DNA of 58,865 nt from Persicirhabdus sediminis (GCF_016595495.1 NZ_JAENIM010000012.1:1-58865); one strand, 5' to 3'. Positions 8,254 to 17,932 are shown, counted from the stretch's first letter. Notes: generated from the letters alone by a model not told the origin. Made by a program: numbers and translations.

Positions 8254-9678
8254 TTACTTAAGCAACTGAAGGATGATGTTGGGGTACAGACCGACGATTA
8301 AGAGCACGGCAGCTAGGAAGATAGCTGGAGCTTTTTCGATCAGCGTGAGGCGAGTGGCATTTTCGGTGGTTTTCACCAGTGGGCCTTGGAAAGTATTGCG
8401 GTAGCCGCGCAGCATGTAGACTGCGGAGATGACCACACCCCAGAGTGAGATGATGGTGGCAATCTGGATGATACCCAGCTGGCCGCCGCAGCAATCCCAG
8501 CTCCAGCCGTAGAAGCCAGCGATGAAGACCATGACTTCACCAGCGAAGTTGGCGAGGCCAGGCAGGCCGATAGAGGCCATGGCAACAAGACCGAATAAGA
8601 AGGCGAGTGATGGCATGGTTTTAGCCAGACCACCGAGCTGGGAAATTTCCAGTGTGCCGGTGCGGTTTTCGATGCGATCCACCAAGTTGAATGACATGGC
8701 AATGGAGATACCGTGAGCAAACATGAGCAGAACGGCAGCTGGCAGTGCGATGTGGTTTTCGCCATTGGCAATGAGAGCGGCGATGGCGAGGAAGATGTAG
8801 CCCATGTGCATCACGGATGAATTACCGAGCATGGTATCGAGGCGCTTCTGAGAAATGGTCACTAGACCTACCCAGATGATGTTGGCGAGCAGTGCCCAAA
8901 CGAGCAGTGTGAGCCAGTGGTTGAGGCCGTCAGGGCAGACAACCATAGCGACGCGAAGCAGACCGTAGAGGCCGAATTTCTTCAGCACACCAGCGTGAAG
9001 CATGGCGATAGGTGCTGGGGCACTTGCGTAGGCAGGTGCGGCCCATGAGTGGAATGGGAACAGGGAAACCAGCGTACCGAAGCCGACCAGCAGAAGCAGT
9101 GCGATGGCATTTTGGTGTTCGCCAGCCGCCTTGAGATCTTCGAAGGCGAAGCTACCGATTTGGTTAACGGCAAGCAGCAGACCTGCGAGCAGGACGATGG
9201 AGCCGAGGCCAAGGTAGATGGTAATTTTCCAAGCCGTGGCCTTACGGTCGCCGCGGCCGAGAATACCAATCATCAGGAAGGTAGGAATCAGCGCGAGCTC
9301 GTGGAAGGCGTAGAAGAAGAAAATATCCGTGGAGAGGAAGGCACCCATAGCGCCAGCTGCGATGAGCAGTGAGCTGCTGAACCAGAGTTTTTCGCGACCG
9401 TCTGGGCAGGTGCCAGAGAAAACAGCGGCGAGAGTCACGATGGCGGTGAGCATCATCATGACGGTGCTCATGCCGTCGTAGAGGGCAAGGTTCAGGTTAA
9501 TATTTGGGTCAGCGAGAACTTGTAAGCTGATTTTTACAGTATCTGGTGAGCTGGCTGCAAACAAGGCAATGGCCAAGTTTAGGGCAGCTGCCACGATGGC
9601 GCTCATGCGGGCTGGTACACCAAAGAAAAAAATGGCGACCGCGGCAATGAGTGGGATGAGAACGAGTGCGAGTAACAT
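8254..9678 (-). CDS. nuoM: NADH-quinone oxidoreductase subunit M
   Basis: This encodes 474 residues. It is a proton-pumping antiporter-like subunit of complex I in the cytoplasmic membrane. FYAFHELALIPTFLMIGILG carries the essential TM5 glutamate. LFPFHSWAAPAYASAPAPIAML and SVMHMGYIFLA are the other recognisable core segments. It follows nuoL by 36 bp and precedes nuoN by 35 bp in one transcription unit. Nothing is odd about its length or key residues. Confidence 0.97.
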   Translation of the reverse strand: MLLALVLIPLIAAVAIFFFGVPARMSAIVAAALNLAIALFAASSPDTVKISLQVLADPNINLNLALYDGMSTVMMMLTAIVTLAAVFSGTCPDGREKLWFSSSLLIAAGAMGAFLSTDIFFFYAFHELALIPTFLMIGILGRGDRKATAWKITIYLGLGSIVLLAGLLLAVNQIGSFAFEDLKAAGEHQNAIALLLLVGFGTLVSLFPFHSWAAPAYASAPAPIAMLHAGVLKKFGLYGLLRVAMVVCPDGLNHWLTLLVWALLANIIWVGLVTISQKRLDTMLGNSSVMHMGYIFLAIAALIANGENHIALPAAVLLMFAHGISIAMSFNLVDRIENRTGTLEISQLGGLAKTMPSLAFLFGLVAMASIGLPGLANFAGEVMVFIAGFYGWSWDCCGGQLGIIQIATIISLWGVVISAVYMLRGYRNTFQGPLVKTTENATRLTLIEKAPAIFLAAVLLIVGLYPNIILQLLK

Positions 9679-9714
9679 CTTGGTTCGTCGAGTTGAGTTA
9701 GTAAAATAAGGAGC

Positions 9715-11535
9715 TTAGAAGAATACGGTGAAGTAGATGACCAGAGCTGAGCCAATTCCCATGAGGAAGGCGTAGCGCTGCAGGTCGCCGGACTGGAATT
9801 TCTTGCGGAAGATATTGCCGAGGCCAGTAGCGCTGCGGGCGAGACCACCTACACAGAGGCTGCCGATGACAAATTCGTCGACGAACTGAGCGATGGCAGC
9901 AAGCAGATCTTGTGTCCACTTGACGATGCTGGCGTAGATTTCATCGATGTAGAACTTGTTGCGGAATACCTTAAACAGCGGGTTGTTGATCGTTTCGCTG
10001 TCTTTGCCCCAGTAGAATACGTAGGCGAGGACTGAGCCAATGATCAGTGAGCCGATAGATGCATACAGTGCCAGACCAGCGTGTGGGGCAATGTGTGGTG
10101 CTACTTCAGCAAATCCTGGGTGAGGAACCAGCTGCTTGGCGCCGAGGGAACCAGCTACGAGTGCTGGAATGGCGAGCAGGGCAAGTGGTACCCACATGAT
10201 TGGGCCAACTTCTTTGGCTTCTTCTGCACCGTGAGCGCGTGCTTTACCGAAGAATACGATGAAGACGAGGCGGAGCATGTAGAAAGTAGTCAGAGCGGCT
10301 ACACCAGCTGCGATCCAGAAGAATGTAGGATGGCTGTGGTGAAGAGCTGCTTCGAGGATCATTTCCTTAGAGTAGAAACCTGAAGTGAGCGGGAAGGCGA
10401 TGAGAGCCAGCGTACCGATGATGAAGGTGGTGCTGGTGATTGGCATCTTCTTGAACAGACCGCCCATTTTCCAAGCATCTTGCTCGTGGTGGCATGCGTA
10501 GATGATGGCACCAGATCCGAGGAAGAGAAGTCCCTTGAACCATGCGTGAGTGTAGAGGTGGAACATTGCGGCTTCTCCTGCGAGAAGACCAACAGCCATG
10601 ACCATGTAGCCGAGCTGAGAAAGTGTGGAGTAAGCGAGCACCTTTTTGATGTCGTCTTGCTGAGTAGCCATGAGCGCAGCGAGCAGGGCAGTGATGCCAC
10701 CGATCCAGCTGATGACTTCCCAAGCGAAGTTGGCGCTGAGGTCAGCACCGAGTGAGAGCTGGAAGCGAACGAGCATGTAAACACCGGCGGCTACCATGGT
10801 AGCGGCGTGGATGAGTGCGGAAACTGGAGTAGGGCCTTCCATAGCGTCTGGAAGCCAGACGTGCAGCGGGAACTGAGCTGATTTACCCATCGCACCACCA
10901 AAGATGCAGAGGATAGAAACACCGAGTAGGCAGCTGGAAACGGCACCAGGAATGGCCATTTCTGAGAAGACAAAAGTACCGGAGATTCCCCAGAAGAGCA
11001 GGATGCCTGCCATGAAGAGGAAGTCACCAATGCGGTTGGTGATGAAGGCTTTTTTCGCGGCGTCAGCAGCTGAGTCTTTCTGGTACCAGTGACCGATGAG
11101 AAGGTATGATGACAGACCAACAAGCTCCCAGAAAACAAACATCATGATGAAGTTTGTCGCCAGTACGATACCAGTCATGGAGAACATGAACATGGACAGG
11201 TTGCCAAAGAAGCGTGCTTTGGCAGCGTCGTCCTTCATGTAACCGAGCGAGAAGATGTGAACCAGCATGCCGATGCCGGTAACCACAACCATCATGCCTT
11301 TGGACAGTTGGTCGAGCTGGATGCCGATCTGCAGTTTGAAATCGCCAACTGTGATCCAGTCGTAGGGGAGGACACCTTCAGGTGCTTTGTAGTTGAAGAG
11401 CATCAGAGTGACAACAAATGTGGCCACTACAGAAGCTGTAGAAAGGATGGATGAAAAGAATGCGTGTCTTTTCAAACCTAGCTGGATAATCGCAGCTGAG
11501 GCTAAAGGTAGGATAAATAGTAACCAAGGATTCAT
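9715..11535 (-). CDS. nuoL: NADH-quinone oxidoreductase subunit L
   Basis: This encodes 606 residues, typical for the distal proton-pumping subunit of complex I, which carries the long lateral helix. Seen motifs include FVFWELVGLSSYLLIGHWYQ (TM5 Glu), GKSAQFPLHVWLPDAMEGPTPVSALIHAATMVAAG and AYSTLSQLGYMVMA. The C-terminal region, about residues 490-606, corresponds to the lateral helix and last transmembrane segment. A 435-bp gap separates its start from nuoK, filled by an S23/IVP gene flanked by inverted repeats. Confidence 0.97.
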   Translation of the reverse strand: MNPWLLFILPLASAAIIQLGLKRHAFFSSILSTASVVATFVVTLMLFNYKAPEGVLPYDWITVGDFKLQIGIQLDQLSKGMMVVVTGIGMLVHIFSLGYMKDDAAKARFFGNLSMFMFSMTGIVLATNFIMMFVFWELVGLSSYLLIGHWYQKDSAADAAKKAFITNRIGDFLFMAGILLFWGISGTFVFSEMAIPGAVSSCLLGVSILCIFGGAMGKSAQFPLHVWLPDAMEGPTPVSALIHAATMVAAGVYMLVRFQLSLGADLSANFAWEVISWIGGITALLAALMATQQDDIKKVLAYSTLSQLGYMVMAVGLLAGEAAMFHLYTHAWFKGLLFLGSGAIIYACHHEQDAWKMGGLFKKMPITSTTFIIGTLALIAFPLTSGFYSKEMILEAALHHSHPTFFWIAAGVAALTTFYMLRLVFIVFFGKARAHGAEEAKEVGPIMWVPLALLAIPALVAGSLGAKQLVPHPGFAEVAPHIAPHAGLALYASIGSLIIGSVLAYVFYWGKDSETINNPLFKVFRNKFYIDEIYASIVKWTQDLLAAIAQFVDEFVIGSLCVGGLARSATGLGNIFRKKFQSGDLQRYAFLMGIGSALVIYFTVFF

Positions 11536-11548
11536 GGTAGAATAGTAG

Positions 11549-11576
11549 TTTTCAGTTTCAAGTTGTCAGTTTCAAG
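11549..11576. repeat. Left inverted repeat of the IVP insertion
   Basis: TTTTCAGTTTCAAG followed by TTGTCAGTTTCAAG is the reverse complement, with few changes, of CTTGAAACTGAAAACTTGAA at 11929-11956. Together these bracket the four-helix-bundle gene inside the nuo operon and look like the ends of a small mobile unit. Confidence 0.6.
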
Positions 11577-11925
11577 CCCCTTGAATCGAGCGGATCAGTC
11601 CTTGTAGCATGCTTGAGATTTCTTTGGTCTCTTTGATCATATCGAGTGCGGGTTGTTCTGGGATCATGGATGATTTGTAGGCGAGATAGAGTTGGGTGCG
11701 GAGTTCGCCGCATGATCCTTTAGCAATTCTTAGAAAGCGTATAAAATCTCCTTGGCTATCTCGTTCTTGTCCTTCAGCGATGTTCGACGGAACTGATATC
11801 GCTGATCGAATCATTTGATCTTTTAGTGCGTAGTTATTTGAGTTTTGTGTTTGTTCCATCACTTTCAGTGAGAGGCGGCATGACCTTTTCCAGACTTCTA
11901 AATCTTCGAATGAATGGAATGCCAT
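11572..11925 (-). CDS. Four-helix-bundle protein, S23/IVP family
   Basis: This encodes 117 residues. The sequence MAFHSFEDLEVWKRSCRLS at the N-terminus, the central IRSAISVPSNIAEGQER and the RFLRIAKGSCGELRTQL helix are hallmarks of the family first found as proteins encoded in 23S rRNA intervening sequences; many members lie outside rRNA. They fold as a four-helix bundle that forms pentamers; the cellular role is uncertain. Here the gene sits between nuoK and nuoL in the same orientation and is bracketed by imperfect inverted repeats rich in TTGAAACT. I read it as a later insertion that left operon transcription intact. Confidence 0.9.
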   Translation of the reverse strand: MAFHSFEDLEVWKRSCRLSLKVMEQTQNSNNYALKDQMIRSAISVPSNIAEGQERDSQGDFIRFLRIAKGSCGELRTQLYLAYKSSMIPEQPALDMIKETKEISSMLQGLIRSIQGA

Positions 11926-11928
11926 AGC

Positions 11929-11956
11929 GCTTGAAACTGAAAACTTGAAACTTGAA
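11929..11956. repeat. Right inverted repeat of the IVP insertion
   Basis: GCTTGAAACTGAAAACTTG and AAACTTGAA lie 4 bp upstream of the four-helix-bundle start codon (minus strand) and mirror the sequence at 11549-11576. Confidence 0.6.
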
Positions 11957-11970
11957 TCTTAGTTTATGAT

Positions 11971-12288
11971 TTATCCTTTGAGCGAGGTAAGTTCGTCCGT
12001 GTTGATGGTTTGACGTGCGCGGTAGAGGGCGACGATGACGGCGAGGCCGACAGCAACCTCAGCGGCCGCAACGGTGATGACAAAGAAGACCAGCATTTGG
12101 CCGTCGTAGTCAGGTAGACCTTGCACAGTATTGAAGCGGGTGAAGGCGACCATTGTCAGTGAGGCAGCAGCGAGCATGAGCTCGAGGCACATGAAGATCA
12201 CGATGATGTTCTTGCGAACGATGACCCCTGTGAGGCCGATGCAGAACAGCAGGCCGGAGATGAATAGATATTCGTTAAGCGATGGCAT
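11971..12288 (-). CDS. nuoK: NADH-quinone oxidoreductase subunit K
   Basis: This encodes 105 residues with three transmembrane helices, the normal NuoK build. The conserved glutamates of the proton path are visible in [17 protein letters not shown] and in [21 protein letters not shown]. It starts 34 bp after the nuoJ stop. The operon order nuoJ-nuoK is kept, but nuoL is displaced by the inserted four-helix-bundle gene. Confidence 0.96.
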   Translation of the reverse strand: MPSLNEYLFISGLLFCIGLTGVIVRKNIIVIFMCLELMLAAASLTMVAFTRFNTVQGLPDYDGQMLVFFVITVAAAEVAVGLAVIVALYRARQTINTDELTSLKG

Positions 12289-12322
12289 TGATTTGAGATG
12301 TTCAGATTAACGGTCGGCGAAA

Positions 12323-12889
12323 TTAGCTGCTGATTTTTTTGGAAAGAACCACACATCCCACAGTGGCGGAAAGCAGCAGAACTGCGATCACCTGAATTGG
12401 GAAGTTGTAGTCGGTGAACAGGTAGTGACCGATGAGGTGAACATCGGGAAGCTTGCCAGCTGAGAGGTCGGTGGCGATCACGCTGCCCTCAGGGAAATTC
12501 TTAGCGGCTTCAGCCAGCTCGAGTTCCGGTGCTTGGCTGTACTGCTCGTCTTGGTGGCTGACGTGAAGCACGGATGCCAGCTGGATGAGCAGGACGATAG
12601 GAATGATGATGCCAGCTGCGATGGCTGCTGGTTTGAATGCATCTTTATCTTCTTTCTGCAGGTCGAGCAGCATGATGATGAAGATGAAAAGCACCATAAC
12701 GGCGCCTGAGTAGACCAAGATCTGCAAGATGCCGATCAGGTATGAGTTCAGACCAATAAAGATGGCGGCGAGTGAAATGAAGCTCAGCAGCATTGATAGA
12801 GCACTGGCGACTGGGTTACGGTTGAAGATAACCATCAGCGCGCCGAGGCACATGATTGCTGAGAAGATATAAAAGAGAATGCTAGGCAT
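12323..12889 (-). CDS. nuoJ: NADH-quinone oxidoreductase subunit J
   Basis: This encodes 188 residues from the ATG at 12889 (MPSILFYIFSAIMCLGALMV). The open frame continues 62 codons further upstream, but that part overlaps the end of nuoI and lacks NuoJ character. Five hydrophobic helices are visible; the TM3 segment with LVYSGAVMVLFIFIIMLLDL, which forms the pi-bulge and links redox and pumping modules, is intact. It is a membrane-arm subunit of complex I. The spacing is 31 bp to nuoI and 34 bp to nuoK. Confidence 0.95.
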   Translation of the reverse strand: MPSILFYIFSAIMCLGALMVIFNRNPVASALSMLLSFISLAAIFIGLNSYLIGILQILVYSGAVMVLFIFIIMLLDLQKEDKDAFKPAAIAAGIIIPIVLLIQLASVLHVSHQDEQYSQAPELELAEAAKNFPEGSVIATDLSAGKLPDVHLIGHYLFTDYNFPIQVIAVLLLSATVGCVVLSKKISS

Positions 12890-12920
12890 TGTTCTGTGAG
12901 TTGATGATTGAAATTGAGGA

Positions 12921-13487
12921 TTATTTAACTTCGTTCCACTTGTTGACGAGGCCCTCGCGAACACCACCAATTTCGTAGAGGCGTTCTTTGTTGTGGACCA
13001 TGTTTTCGCGGCTGGTGCCAGTGACGGCGTAGTCTTGGCGGAGGAAAATAGCTTGCTCAGGGCAGACTTCTTCACACATGCCGCAGTAGATGCAGCGAGT
13101 CATGTCGATGTCGAATTCCTGTGGACGCTTCTCCACTTTTGCCCATTCGTCGTCAGATGGGATTTCACCAGGAAGGATAGAAATAGCTTTTGGTGGGCAG
13201 ATGAACTCGCACAGCTGGCAAGAAACACAGCGCTCGCGACCGATTTCATCAGTAACCAGAGCTGGTACACCGCGGTAGTACTCAGGCAGCTGGTCGTCCC
13301 ACTTGGTTTCTGGGTACTGCATGGTGGCACCGGTGCCAGAGCCTTTGAGCGACTCAGCGGCTTTGGTTTTGCCCAGTACTGATTTGATGGCGTGGGTCAT
13401 GGTTACAGCCATGCCCTTAAGGATCGTAGGAAAGATGAGCTTTTCAGAAAGCGTCAGCTTTGGACGAGTAAGTTTTTTGATAGCCAT
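12921..13487 (-). CDS. nuoI: NADH-quinone oxidoreductase subunit I
   Basis: This encodes 188 residues. It is the ferredoxin-like subunit that carries clusters N6a and N6b in the peripheral arm. Two complete 4Fe-4S motifs are visible, ERCVSCQLCEFICP and TRCIYCGMCEEVCP, near residues 85-100 and 128-143. The N-terminal 40 residues are amphipathic, as expected for membrane-surface contact. The C-terminus is slightly longer than in E. coli NuoI. It sits between nuoH and nuoJ. Confidence 0.96.
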   Translation of the reverse strand: MAIKKLTRPKLTLSEKLIFPTILKGMAVTMTHAIKSVLGKTKAAESLKGSGTGATMQYPETKWDDQLPEYYRGVPALVTDEIGRERCVSCQLCEFICPPKAISILPGEIPSDDEWAKVEKRPQEFDIDMTRCIYCGMCEEVCPEQAIFLRQDYAVTGTSRENMVHNKERLYEIGGVREGLVNKWNEVK

Positions 13488-13514
13488 GGGAAAATGTGAG
13501 TGGTTGGGCGTGAA

Positions 13515-14654
13515 TTATTTGACGTAGAAAAGGATGAGCGCAGCGATGACGATGTTGACTACAGCGAGCTCGAAGAAGATCACCCAGCCAAGTTTCATCA
13601 GTTGGTCGAATTTGAAACGAGGCACTGTCCAGCGCACCCAGATGAAGGTGACGATGAAGGCAACCACTTTGACGAGGAAGACCAAGAGGTGGATAATGCC
13701 GCCCCAAGCCATCTCTGAGATAGCTGAGTCTACTGCAGGAATACCTACTGCCCAGCCACCGAAGAAGAGAGTCACTACAAGCGCGGATCCAACGATCATG
13801 GCGCAGTATTCGCCCATGAAGAACATGGCGAATTTCATGGATGAGTACTCAGTGTGGTAACCACCAACCAGCTCAGTTTCACACTCTGGAAGGTCAAATG
13901 GCATACGGTTGGTTTCCGCAAATACAGCGGTGAGGAAGATCACAAATGAGATGAACATTGGGATCCACAGAAGCAGATTCTGCAGGTAGAAACCGAATAC
14001 ACCGTCTTTCCAAAGTGGCAGAAGTAACCAGCCGTTTTCAGCTTGGTACTGAACGATGTTATTGAGGTTGAGGTGACCGTAAACCATCAGCACTGGGATG
14101 ATGGAGAGGCCCATGGCGATTTCGTAGGAAATCATCTGCGCCGTAGAACGCACACCACCGAGGAATGAGTATTTGTTGTTGGATGCCCAACCGGCGATAG
14201 TGATGCCGTAAACACTGAGTGAAGCAATGGCGAAGACAAAGAGTGGGCCGATGTCGATGTCGGCAATCACGAGCTTGATTTCATCACCAGTTGGCAGAGT
14301 AACGCTGCTGCCAAATGGAATTACTGCCAGACAGAGGAAGGCTGGAATCAGCGTCAGTGCCGGTGCAATCCAGAAGAAGAACTTGCGCACGTGGGCTGGG
14401 GTGAAATCTTCCTTAAGAAGGTTTTTTACACCATCAGCAATTGGCTGAATGAGGCCAAAGAAGTGCCAATCTTTTTTGCCACCAAATAATGTCAGCGGGA
14501 TACCGGTACGGTTTGGGCCGACACGGTCTTGAATAATCGCGGATACGCGACGCTCAGCGTAGGTGGCGTAGGCCACCATGAGCAGAGAAATCACAAAGGT
14601 GAAGAGGATGATCTTCACGGCTGTGGATAGAATGAATACGAGATCGATGTCCAT
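13515..14654 (-). CDS. nuoH: NADH-quinone oxidoreductase subunit H
   Basis: This encodes 379 residues with eight or more transmembrane helices. It is the membrane subunit that forms much of the quinone-binding cavity. Typical segments seen are ERRVSAIIQDRVGPNRTG, QPIADGVKNLLKED, AETNRMPFDLPECETELVGG (acidic loop facing the quinone channel) and YSSMKFAMFFMGEY. Spacing is 37 bp from nuoG and 27 bp to nuoI. All key loops are present. Confidence 0.96.
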   Translation of the reverse strand: MDIDLVFILSTAVKIILFTFVISLLMVAYATYAERRVSAIIQDRVGPNRTGIPLTLFGGKKDWHFFGLIQPIADGVKNLLKEDFTPAHVRKFFFWIAPALTLIPAFLCLAVIPFGSSVTLPTGDEIKLVIADIDIGPLFVFAIASLSVYGITIAGWASNNKYSFLGGVRSTAQMISYEIAMGLSIIPVLMVYGHLNLNNIVQYQAENGWLLLPLWKDGVFGFYLQNLLLWIPMFISFVIFLTAVFAETNRMPFDLPECETELVGGYHTEYSSMKFAMFFMGEYCAMIVGSALVVTLFFGGWAVGIPAVDSAISEMAWGGIIHLLVFLVKVVAFIVTFIWVRWTVPRFKFDQLMKLGWVIFFELAVVNIVIAALILFYVK

Positions 14655-14691
14655 TGATCTGAAAGGTTCTGTGTTTAATAAATGAGTTTAA

Positions 14692-16437
14692 TTAGCCAAC
14701 GATCTCGCCGCGTTCTTTACGGGCTTTTTCGTATTCCAGAAGTGGAATGGTCTCACCGGTTTCAGTGATTTGCACACCGAGGTCACCGATCTTGGAGAGT
14801 GTTTGTCCTTGGAATTCTTCGATGTTCTCAGCCAGAGCATTGAACAATGATTCCAGTGTTGGGATGGAGTTCGCTTCGCCAGAAATAGCGAGCACGAAGT
14901 CGCGCAGAAGCATCCAGTCGTCGCGAGCGTCACCCGGAGGCACACAGGCGTTGTTGAGGCGCTGAAGGCGACCAGTGATGTTGACCATAGATCCGCGCTT
15001 CTCTGAGAATGCGGCGCCAGGCAGAACGATGTCACTTGCCTGAGCAGTTGGGTTGGCCAGGATGTTGGAAGAAATGAGCAGTTCGAGTTTTTCGAGGTCT
15101 TCTGCGCTGAATCCAGCTTCCTCAGTGAGGTCTTCGCCAAGGGCAATGACTGCTTTGATCGATCCCTTACGTACACCTTCGCGGATGCTTTCCAGCTGGC
15201 TGGCTGGCTTGGCATTTTGCCATACTAACTTAGCTCCTGTGGTATTTGGGTTGCGGTCAGCTGAGATCAACTTGCCGTCAGATTCGCCGATGCGCTCGAC
15301 GATGCTGAGTGCTTCAGTTTCCAGCTCGGCAGCAAGTGCGCGAACGAGGAAGAGTTCTTCGTTGGTCTGGCGAGCTGAGGCGATCACAGCGATTTCTTTG
15401 GCATCAAATTGCTTCAGAGCATCAGCGGCGCCCTCAAGCGCGAGCTGCCAGCTAGTGGCTTCGTGCTGGCCGTCTACTTTCACCATTGGCTCAGTGAGGC
15501 GAGCGCCATCATTGATGTGGTGGAAATTGAGACGGTGGCTGTCTGGCATCCAGTTGGAGTTCACATCATTGTTCTCACGTGGAGTGATGCGGAAAATCTT
15601 ATTACCACGAGTCCAAACAGTGATGTTGGCGCCGGTGGCACAGTTAACGTCGATGGTTTTGGTTTCCTTGAGGAACCAAGTACGCATCTGGAAACGGAAA
15701 TCATTAGAAGTAAGAGCACCTACTGGGCAGAGGTCCACGGTGTTGAGGCCGTAGTTGTTGTCCAGCTCGCGGCCAGGGTAAACGGCCACTGTAGTGTGGG
15801 TGCCACGCTCGGTGAAACCAAGCACTGGTTCGTCAGCGACTTCATCCATGAAGCGGATACAACGTGAGCACATGATGCAGCGCTCGTCGTCGAGGCGGAT
15901 GCGAGGGCCGATCTGTACGTTCTTAGGCTTCTTGACTTTGTCTTCCTTGAAACGTGATTCGCTCTTACCGTGTTCTACGGAGAATTCCTGCAGGCGACAC
16001 TCACCAGCTTGGTCACAGATTGGGCAATCGAGTGGGTGGTTGATGAGCATGAACTCCATCACACCTTCGCGGCACTTAGTGACGATTTCGCTCTTGGTGG
16101 AGATGCCCATGTTTTCCGCTACGGTATTTGCACAAGCAATCACTGGACGTGGCATCCAGCCGATTTCTTGATAACCGTCGTCGTTATACTCAGGATCTTG
16201 ACCCGGAGCCAGACGAGGTGGCATGCCCATTTGTACCAAACACATACGGCAGTTGCCCGGTGATGATAGTTTCGGGTGGTAGCAGTAATGAGGCACTTCT
16301 ACGCCAGCAATCTTACAGGCTTCGATCATGCGGGTACCGCGTGGTACTTGAATCCAAGTGCCATCAATTTGCACGTTGACCATGCCTTTGTCGGCGGCGA
16401 GGTCTTTAGGTAATTTTGCTGTTTCAGTGTCGCTCAT
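14692..16437 (-). CDS. nuoG: NADH-quinone oxidoreductase subunit G (short form)
   Basis: This encodes 581 residues, against about 900 in E. coli. The N-terminal 240 residues hold the iron-sulfur part: a 2Fe-2S site (HYCYHPKLSSPGNCRMC and VIACA), the N5 ligands (HPLDCPICDQAGECRLQ) and a 4Fe-4S site (ERCIMCSRCIRF ... CPVGAL). After this comes a shortened molybdopterin-oxidoreductase-like domain (FLKETKTIDVNCATGANI onward). It is a peripheral-arm electron-transfer subunit. The reduced C-terminal domain is a length feature, not a frameshift: the frame is open and the end is followed normally by nuoH. Confidence 0.94.
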   Translation of the reverse strand: MSDTETAKLPKDLAADKGMVNVQIDGTWIQVPRGTRMIEACKIAGVEVPHYCYHPKLSSPGNCRMCLVQMGMPPRLAPGQDPEYNDDGYQEIGWMPRPVIACANTVAENMGISTKSEIVTKCREGVMEFMLINHPLDCPICDQAGECRLQEFSVEHGKSESRFKEDKVKKPKNVQIGPRIRLDDERCIMCSRCIRFMDEVADEPVLGFTERGTHTTVAVYPGRELDNNYGLNTVDLCPVGALTSNDFRFQMRTWFLKETKTIDVNCATGANITVWTRGNKIFRITPRENNDVNSNWMPDSHRLNFHHINDGARLTEPMVKVDGQHEATSWQLALEGAADALKQFDAKEIAVIASARQTNEELFLVRALAAELETEALSIVERIGESDGKLISADRNPNTTGAKLVWQNAKPASQLESIREGVRKGSIKAVIALGEDLTEEAGFSAEDLEKLELLISSNILANPTAQASDIVLPGAAFSEKRGSMVNITGRLQRLNNACVPPGDARDDWMLLRDFVLAISGEANSIPTLESLFNALAENIEEFQGQTLSKIGDLGVQITETGETIPLLEYEKARKERGEIVG

Positions 16438-16518
16438 GTCTTGAGGAAATGCGAAATTTTATAGGAAGCGGGGGCTTGGTTATTTTTGAGTGAATTTACC
16501 CGTACTAGCTGGGTGAAA

Positions 16519-17907
16519 TTAGAGATACTTCATCTGCTCGAGTGCTTCGGCAGATTTGTATTCGTTGTCTTCTGAGGTTTCAGCTACCAGCTCGTCGCGG
16601 AACTTGGAGATGATGGCTTCAACTGGCCATGATGACGCTTCACCAAAAGCACACACGGTGCGGCCATCGATCTGGTAGGCCACTTCCTCGAGTGTTTTGA
16701 CGTCTTCTGGGTTGGCTTTACCACTGACGATACGGTCAGAGATTTTCTTCATCCAAGTAGAACCTTCACGACATGGCGTACACTGGCCACATGACTCGTG
16801 AGCGTAGAAATGGTTGAGGTTGTTAAGCACCCATGAAATCTTGCGTGAATCATCCATGACGATCACACCGCCAGAACCAGCCATAGAACCACAGGCTGCT
16901 ACGGTATCAAAGTCCATGTCGATGTCCCAGAATGAGATCTCCTTGGCATCGTCGCCGCGGCCGATCTTGTAAGTTTCATCACAGCGCAGGATCTTAGCTG
17001 ATGATCCACCAGGAATCACAGCCTTGAGTGTGCGACCGTCTTTTGGTCCACCACAGATGTCATTGAGCAGCTCGCCCATAGTCAGCTTGCCAACTTCCAC
17101 TTCGTAGTAACCTGGCTTTTTCACATCGCCAGATACGCAGAGAATGCGGGTGCCGTTGTTGCGAGGTACACCTAGCTTGGCGTATTCTTCGCCACCGCGC
17201 TCGATGATGTGTTTGACGTGGCACAGTGACTCAACGTTGTTCACGATAGTCGGTGCCATGTACAGACCCAGAGCAGCTGGGAAATATGGTGGTTTAATTC
17301 GTGGGTACGGGCGCTTGCCTTCGAGTGACTCGATCAGGCCAGTTTCCTCACCACAGATGTACGCGCCAGCGCCACGGTGGACGTAAATTTCTAAATCAAA
17401 TCCTGAGCCAAGAATGTCTTTGCCGAGGAATCCTTTGGCACGAGCTTCTTCGATCGCGGTCTCGAGGATTTCAGCGCCAGCTGGAAATTCCTCACGGATA
17501 TAAATGTAAGCAACGTGAGCGCCAACTGAGAATGCTGAGATCACCATGCCCTCGATCAGCTGATGCGGATCTTGGTGAACGATGTAGCGGTCCTTAAATG
17601 TGCCCGGCTCAGATTCATCGCAGTTACAGATCAGGTAAACTGGCTTGGTATTGTTTGGTGGAATGAATCCCCATTTAACACCAGTAGGGAAGCCAGCACC
17701 ACCACGACCACGTAGGCCTGAGGTTTTGACTTCTTCGCGAATCGCGATTGGATCCATCTTCAGTGCTGCTTTCAGCTGGTCGTAACCGCCGTCATTCATG
17801 TAGCACTCGATGCTTGGATCCCAGCCAGCACGATCGACGTTTTTGAAGATCATGCGGTATTCGCGTGGGTGTGGCTCTTTGCCAGGAAGGTATTGGACTT
17901 CGCTCAT
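16519..17907 (-). CDS. nuoF: NADH-quinone oxidoreductase subunit F
   Basis: This encodes 462 residues. It is the flavoprotein subunit that oxidises NADH. The Gly-rich NADH/FMN motif GRGGAGFPTG lies at residues 67-76. The segment GAGAYICGEETGLIESLEG binds FMN. The N3 4Fe-4S ligands are in ESCGQCTPCREGS, with the fourth Cys in TVCAFGEAS. It follows nuoE by 25 bp and precedes nuoG by 81 bp. It forms the dehydrogenase module with NuoE and NuoG. Confidence 0.97.
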   Translation of the reverse strand: MSEVQYLPGKEPHPREYRMIFKNVDRAGWDPSIECYMNDGGYDQLKAALKMDPIAIREEVKTSGLRGRGGAGFPTGVKWGFIPPNNTKPVYLICNCDESEPGTFKDRYIVHQDPHQLIEGMVISAFSVGAHVAYIYIREEFPAGAEILETAIEEARAKGFLGKDILGSGFDLEIYVHRGAGAYICGEETGLIESLEGKRPYPRIKPPYFPAALGLYMAPTIVNNVESLCHVKHIIERGGEEYAKLGVPRNNGTRILCVSGDVKKPGYYEVEVGKLTMGELLNDICGGPKDGRTLKAVIPGGSSAKILRCDETYKIGRGDDAKEISFWDIDMDFDTVAACGSMAGSGGVIVMDDSRKISWVLNNLNHFYAHESCGQCTPCREGSTWMKKISDRIVSGKANPEDVKTLEEVAYQIDGRTVCAFGEASSWPVEAIISKFRDELVAETSEDNEYKSAEALEQMKYL

Positions 17908-17932
17908 GTTCTTAGTTGGCAGAAGTTAAAAG

